8,346 nucleotides of DNA from positions 1 through 8,346 of the forward strand of contig JAIYAI010000489.1 in the NCBI GenBank assembly GCA_027489135.1, in the 5' to 3' direction. The DNA is from Acetobacteraceae bacterium (GTDB lineage Bacteria > Pseudomonadota > Alphaproteobacteria > Acetobacterales > Acetobacteraceae). Below are positions 5,591 through 8,346 of this stretch, piece by piece. The position numbers and the translations under genes were made by a program. How positions within the stretch are numbered: the first letter of the stretch is position 1; every line of letters starts with the position of its first letter. Under the pieces are notes generated by a model. The model saw only the letters and a program-made list of their open reading frames with translations. It was not told the origin of the DNA and ran no database searches.

Positions 5591-6787
5591 CTATGGGCCC
5601 AGCACGCCCGCTTCCCGAAGCTGGCCGATCTCCGCCGCCGAATACCCCGCCTCCTCCAGGATCGCCTCGGCATCGCCGCCCAGCGCTGGCGGCGGGCCCG
5701 CGGGGGCCTTCTCCTCCCCCGCGATGACCATCGGGCTGTCCACGGTCCAGCCGCCCGCGAGGGTGCGACGGATCGCGCCCGTCGTGCGTGGCTGGTCGGA
5801 GGCCGCGGCCTCCTGCGTCGTCGTCACGGCATCGAAGGTCAGGCCCGCGCCGTCCAGCAAGGGTCGCCATTCCGCCATGGTCTTCGTCGCGAAGGCCGCG
5901 CCGAGCAGCGCGACCAGGGCCTTGGCGTTCTGCCGCCGCAAGGCCTGCGTGGCGAAGCGCGGATCCTCGCCCCAGGACGGATGGCCAAAGACCTGTAGCA
6001 GCGCCGGCCATTGCCGCGCCTCGTTCAGCAGCGCCAGCAGAAACCACCGCCCGCAGGCGGCCTGGTAGAGGTTGCCGAGCGGGTTCGGCGCGTCCTCCCG
6101 CTTCGGCCGCGGCAGGAAGGTGGCGCCATCCAGCGCCGCCTGCACCATGAAGGCGTTGGACCATAGCCCGCTCGCCTGCAGCGACACGCCGACGAAGCCG
6201 CCCTGCCCCGTCTTCTCCCGCCGATACAGCGCCGTGACGATCGCACCGTAGAGTGCGACGCCCGTCGGGTGGTCGCCCTGCCCGGCGACGGACCGCGCCG
6301 GCGGTGCGGAAGCATCCGCCCGAACCAGATCCATCAGCCCGCTGCGCGCCCAGAAGGCGGTGGAATCGAAGCCGGTCTTGCTCGCCTCCGGCCCCGTCTC
6401 CCCATAGGCCGTCAGCGCCGCATAGATCAGCCGCGGGTTCAGCGCGGCCAGCTGTTCCGGCCGGATGCCAAGGCCCTCGCGCAGCCGCGGCACGGCGTTG
6501 GTGACGAAGATATCGGTATCGGCGATCAGCCGGTGCAGCACCGCCTGCGCCGCGGGCTGCTTCAGGTCCAGCACCAGGCCGCGCTTGTTGCGGTTGTCCA
6601 CCACCCAGGGGTAGTCGGTCTCGCCGCGCGGCTGGCCCGGCATGGTGGACAGGGCGCGATAGGCATCGCCGCCGGGTGGCTCCAGCTTGATCACGCTGGC
6701 GCCGAAATCGCCGAGGATCGTCGTCGCCGAGGGCCCCGCGATATAGGTCGCGGCGTCGATCACCCTGAGCCCGGTGAAGATCCCCAT
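5591..6787 (-). CDS. Family III CoA transferase (CaiB/BaiF/formyl-CoA transferase type)
   Basis: This 398-residue enzyme, a normal family length, is expected to transfer CoA from one acyl-CoA to a free carboxylate through an aspartyl-linked intermediate. The N-terminus (GLRVIDAATYIAGP, 6-19; GDFGASVIKLEPPGGD, 26-41) and NRNKRGLVLDLK (65-76) are strong family signatures. Asp172 in GDHPTG (171-176), followed by a TALYRREKTGQGG segment, matches the catalytic Asp position (Asp169 in formyl-CoA transferase). The start is the ATG at 6787-6785, with GGGGGAA five bases upstream. It is a single-gene unit, convergent with the thiolase-DUF35 pair and divergent from the monooxygenase. Related enzymes use oxalate, carnitine, succinate, mesaconate, benzylsuccinate and others, so the substrate cannot be assigned. 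The probable role is to activate an acid for the thiolase-like step. Confidence 0.93.
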   Translation of the reverse strand: MGIFTGLRVIDAATYIAGPSATTILGDFGASVIKLEPPGGDAYRALSTMPGQPRGETDYPWVVDNRNKRGLVLDLKQPAAQAVLHRLIADTDIFVTNAVPRLREGLGIRPEQLAALNPRLIYAALTAYGETGPEASKTGFDSTAFWARSGLMDLVRADASAPPARSVAGQGDHPTGVALYGAIVTALYRREKTGQGGFVGVSLQASGLWSNAFMVQAALDGATFLPRPKREDAPNPLGNLYQAACGRWFLLALLNEARQWPALLQVFGHPSWGEDPRFATQALRRQNAKALVALLGAAFATKTMAEWRPLLDGAGLTFDAVTTTQEAAASDQPRTTGAIRRTLAGGWTVDSPMVIAGEEKAPAGPPPALGGDAEAILEEAGYSAAEIGQLREAGVLGP

Positions 6788-6901
6788 CGGCGTTCCCCCA
6801 AGTGCTTTGGCGCCATGCTGCGGCGGAACGGGGCTTCGCGGCAACCGCCGCGCGTGTTGGTATGTCGCTTGCTTGCCACACGATACCCGCGGGAGATCGG
6901 C
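6788..6901. promoter_or_regulatory. Divergent promoter region between the CoA transferase and monooxygenase genes
   Basis: These 114 non-coding bases separate two divergent starts. They contain the CoA transferase ribosome binding site (GGGGGAA on the minus strand, 6799-6793) and that of the monooxygenase (GGGAG, 6891-6895). Short inverted arms GGTAT (6859-6863) and ATACC (6883-6887) are separated by 19 bases close upstream of the monooxygenase and may be a regulator site. TTGGTA (6857-6862) and GATACC (6882-6887) make a weak -35/-10 pair with a long 19-base spacer. No convincing promoter was seen for the minus strand. Confidence 0.35.
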
Positions 6902-8278
6902 ATGGGCGGACAGCGGAAGATCAGGCTCGGCGTCTCGATGATCGGCCTCGGCTACCACCTGGCGGCCTGGCGCCACCCGGAGGCGCCGGCCGGCGGCAAC
7001 ATGGAATTGCAGCACTTCGTGCGCGTGACGCAGGCGGCGGAGCGCGGGCTCTTCGACATGGCCTTTCTGGCCGATGGCGTCGGCATCCGCTTCCACGACG
7101 GGCCCGCCGGCGCGCTGTGCCGCACCTCGAAGAACGTGCAGTTCGAGCCGCTGACGCTGCTCTCGGCCCTGGCCATGGTGACGCAGCGGGTCGGGCTGAT
7201 CGCCACGGCGTCCACCACCTACAACGAGCCCTACCATATCGCCCGGAAATTCGCCTCGCTCGACCACATCAGCGGCGGCCGGGCCCGCTGGAACGTGGTC
7301 ACCAGCGTCACCGACATGGAGGCGCAGAACTTCAACCGCGACAAGGCGCCTGGCTACGACGCGCGCTACGACCGCGCCGCCGAGTTCGTCGAGGTAGTGC
7401 GCGGCCTCTGGGAAAGCTGGGAGGACGACGCCTTCGTCCGCGACAAGGAGAGCGGGCTGAACTACAGGCCCGAGGGGCTGCACATCCTCGACCACCACGG
7501 CCCGCATTTCCAGGTGAAGGGCCCGCTGAACGTGGAGCGTACGCCGCAGGGCACACCGATCATCGTGCAGGCCGGCGCTTCCGACCAGGGTCGGGAACTC
7601 GCCGCCGCCACTGCCGATGTCGTCTATGCCGCGGCACAGCGGCTGGAGGATGCGCAACGCTACTACGCCGACGTGAAGGGGCGCATGGCGAAGTACGGCC
7701 GCGACCCGGACCACCTGAAGATCATGCCGGGCCTGATGGCCGTGCCCGGCCGTACCCGGCAAGAGGCACAGGACCGCTACGAGGTGCTGCAGGAGCGCGT
7801 GCATCCCCTCGTCGGCCTCGCGGCCATCGCCAACTACCTCGGCGACCTCTCCGCCTATGACCTGGACGGGCCGGTGCCTGAGCCGAAGGAGATGCGCATG
7901 CACAGCCGCGCGCAGATCTTCCTCGACATCGCACGGCGCGGGAACCTGACCATCCGGCAGCTCTACCTCTCCGTCGCCGGCGGCAACGGGCATCGCCTCG
8001 TCATCGGCACGCCGGCCGACATCGTCGATGCGATGGAGGAGTGGTTCCACAACGACGCCGCCGACGGCTTCAACATCCTGCCGCCCTGGCTGCCCGGGGG
8101 TCTCGAGGACGTGGTCGACCAGGTGGTGCCGGAGATGCAGCGCCGCGGCCTCTATCGCAACGCTTATGAAGGCCAGACGCTGCGCGAAAACCTGGGCGTC
8201 GCCCCCGCCACCCATCGCCGGGCGGAGGCACGAAAGCGTGCTGCCCTGGCCACAGCCCTCGGAGCCGCAGCGCAATGA
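6902..8278 (+). CDS. FMN-dependent luciferase-like monooxygenase, NtaA/SnaA/DszA/DmoA family
   Basis: This 458-residue flavin-dependent monooxygenase belongs to the long-chain branch of the bacterial luciferase superfamily that includes nitrilotriacetate monooxygenase NtaA, DszA and dimethyl sulfide monooxygenase. These proteins use FMNH2 made by a separate reductase and attack C-N or C-S bonds. Family features are the N-terminal strand LGVSMIGLGYHLAAWRHP, FLADGV near residue 60, the SGGRARWNVVTS segment (Asn131-Ser135), NFNRDKAP (143-150) followed by YDARYDRAAEF, and the FMN-phosphate-region motif QAGAS (223-227). The start ATG at 6902 has GGGAG six bases upstream. The frame is open back to 6269, but that part is antisense to the CoA transferase. 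No flavin reductase gene is in the window. The stop overlaps the next gene by four bases (ATGA). The substrate is unknown. Confidence 0.93.
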   Translation: MGGQRKIRLGVSMIGLGYHLAAWRHPEAPAGGNMELQHFVRVTQAAERGLFDMAFLADGVGIRFHDGPAGALCRTSKNVQFEPLTLLSALAMVTQRVGLIATASTTYNEPYHIARKFASLDHISGGRARWNVVTSVTDMEAQNFNRDKAPGYDARYDRAAEFVEVVRGLWESWEDDAFVRDKESGLNYRPEGLHILDHHGPHFQVKGPLNVERTPQGTPIIVQAGASDQGRELAAATADVVYAAAQRLEDAQRYYADVKGRMAKYGRDPDHLKIMPGLMAVPGRTRQEAQDRYEVLQERVHPLVGLAAIANYLGDLSAYDLDGPVPEPKEMRMHSRAQIFLDIARRGNLTIRQLYLSVAGGNGHRLVIGTPADIVDAMEEWFHNDAADGFNILPPWLPGGLEDVVDQVVPEMQRRGLYRNAYEGQTLRENLGVAPATHRRAEARKRAALATALGAAAQ

Positions 8279-8346
8279 AGCATCTGGCCGTCGCCCTCGC
8301 CCTGCTCACCGCGCTGCCAGCCCAGGCGCAGACGCTGCGCATCGCC
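8275..8346 (+). CDS. Secreted protein, probable transporter solute-binding protein (5' fragment)
   Basis: Only 24 codons are visible before the right edge. They encode a clear Sec signal peptide: a short positive start (MKH), a hydrophobic core of Leu and Ala at residues 4-14, and a likely signal peptidase I site after AQA (16-18). The mature protein begins QTLRIA. That opening is typical of periplasmic solute-binding proteins, especially the peptide-type ABC family 5, though other periplasmic proteins can start similarly. The ATG overlaps the monooxygenase stop (ATGA), and GGAG at 8261-8264 lies ten bases upstream, so it is co-translated with the monooxygenase. It may deliver the monooxygenase substrate; this is inference. 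Confidence 0.6.
   Translation, partial: MKHLAVALALLTALPAQAQTLRIA

Noticed and set aside
6269..6901. Upstream extension of the monooxygenase frame
   Set aside because: It is antisense to the CoA transferase. The ATG at 6902 has a ribosome binding site and fits the family N-terminus.
6788..8275. Extension of the CoA transferase frame upstream to about 894 codons
   Set aside because: The extension runs antisense through the monooxygenase gene. The family N-terminus begins at the ATG at 6787 with a good ribosome binding site.

Overview
The window is dense, strongly G/C-biased bacterial DNA with G or C at nearly every third codon position. Tripartite tricarboxylate transporter (TTT) genes sit beside CaiB/BaiF CoA transferase, thiolase/DUF35 and luciferase-like monooxygenase genes. 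This mix suggests an alphaproteobacterium such as an Acetobacteraceae/Roseomonas-type organism. Betaproteobacteria such as Burkholderiales are the main alternative, and the taxonomic call is inference. The region looks like accessory catabolism: transport plus oxidation, ring or amide hydrolysis and CoA chemistry. No RNA genes, CRISPR arrays, insertion sequences or phage genes were seen.

Layout. (1) Minus strand, 3742 down to 1: a tight four-gene operon. In transcription order it holds a cyanuric acid amidohydrolase/barbiturase (AtzD/TrzD) family protein, a phytanoyl-CoA dioxygenase (PhyH) family Fe(II)/2-oxoglutarate oxygenase, tctB, and tctA running off the left edge. Every junction overlaps by 1 or 4 bases, so translation is probably coupled. 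(2) A divergent promoter region, 3743-3907. (3) Plus strand, 3908-5529: a thiolase-superfamily protein and its DUF35 Zn-ribbon/OB-fold partner, overlapping by 4 bases (GTGA). (4) A strong hairpin at 5541-5576 between convergent genes. (5) Minus strand, 5591-6787: a family III CoA transferase. (6) A second divergent promoter region, 6788-6901. (7) Plus strand, 6902-8278: an NtaA/DszA-type flavin-dependent monooxygenase, overlapping by 4 bases the start of a secreted protein that is probably a transporter solute-binding protein and is cut by the right edge.

How the parts may fit. Transporters would import a carboxylated or cyclic substrate. The monooxygenase and dioxygenase would oxidise it, the AtzD-like protein would act on a cyclic amide or imide or bind one, the CoA transferase would activate an acid, and the thiolase-DUF35 pair would handle a C-C bond in an acyl-CoA. 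This pathway is inference; the families are secure and the substrate is unknown.

The two most notable points concern altered active sites. The AtzD-like protein keeps most family motifs but appears to have alanine where the family nucleophile serine should be. The thiolase has lost its catalytic Cys and His residues and has Tyr293 and Tyr345 in the two His positions, as in the steroid side-chain retro-aldolase Ltp2, which also works with a DUF35 partner. In addition, the visible C-terminal end of TctA stops looking like TctA after residue 428.
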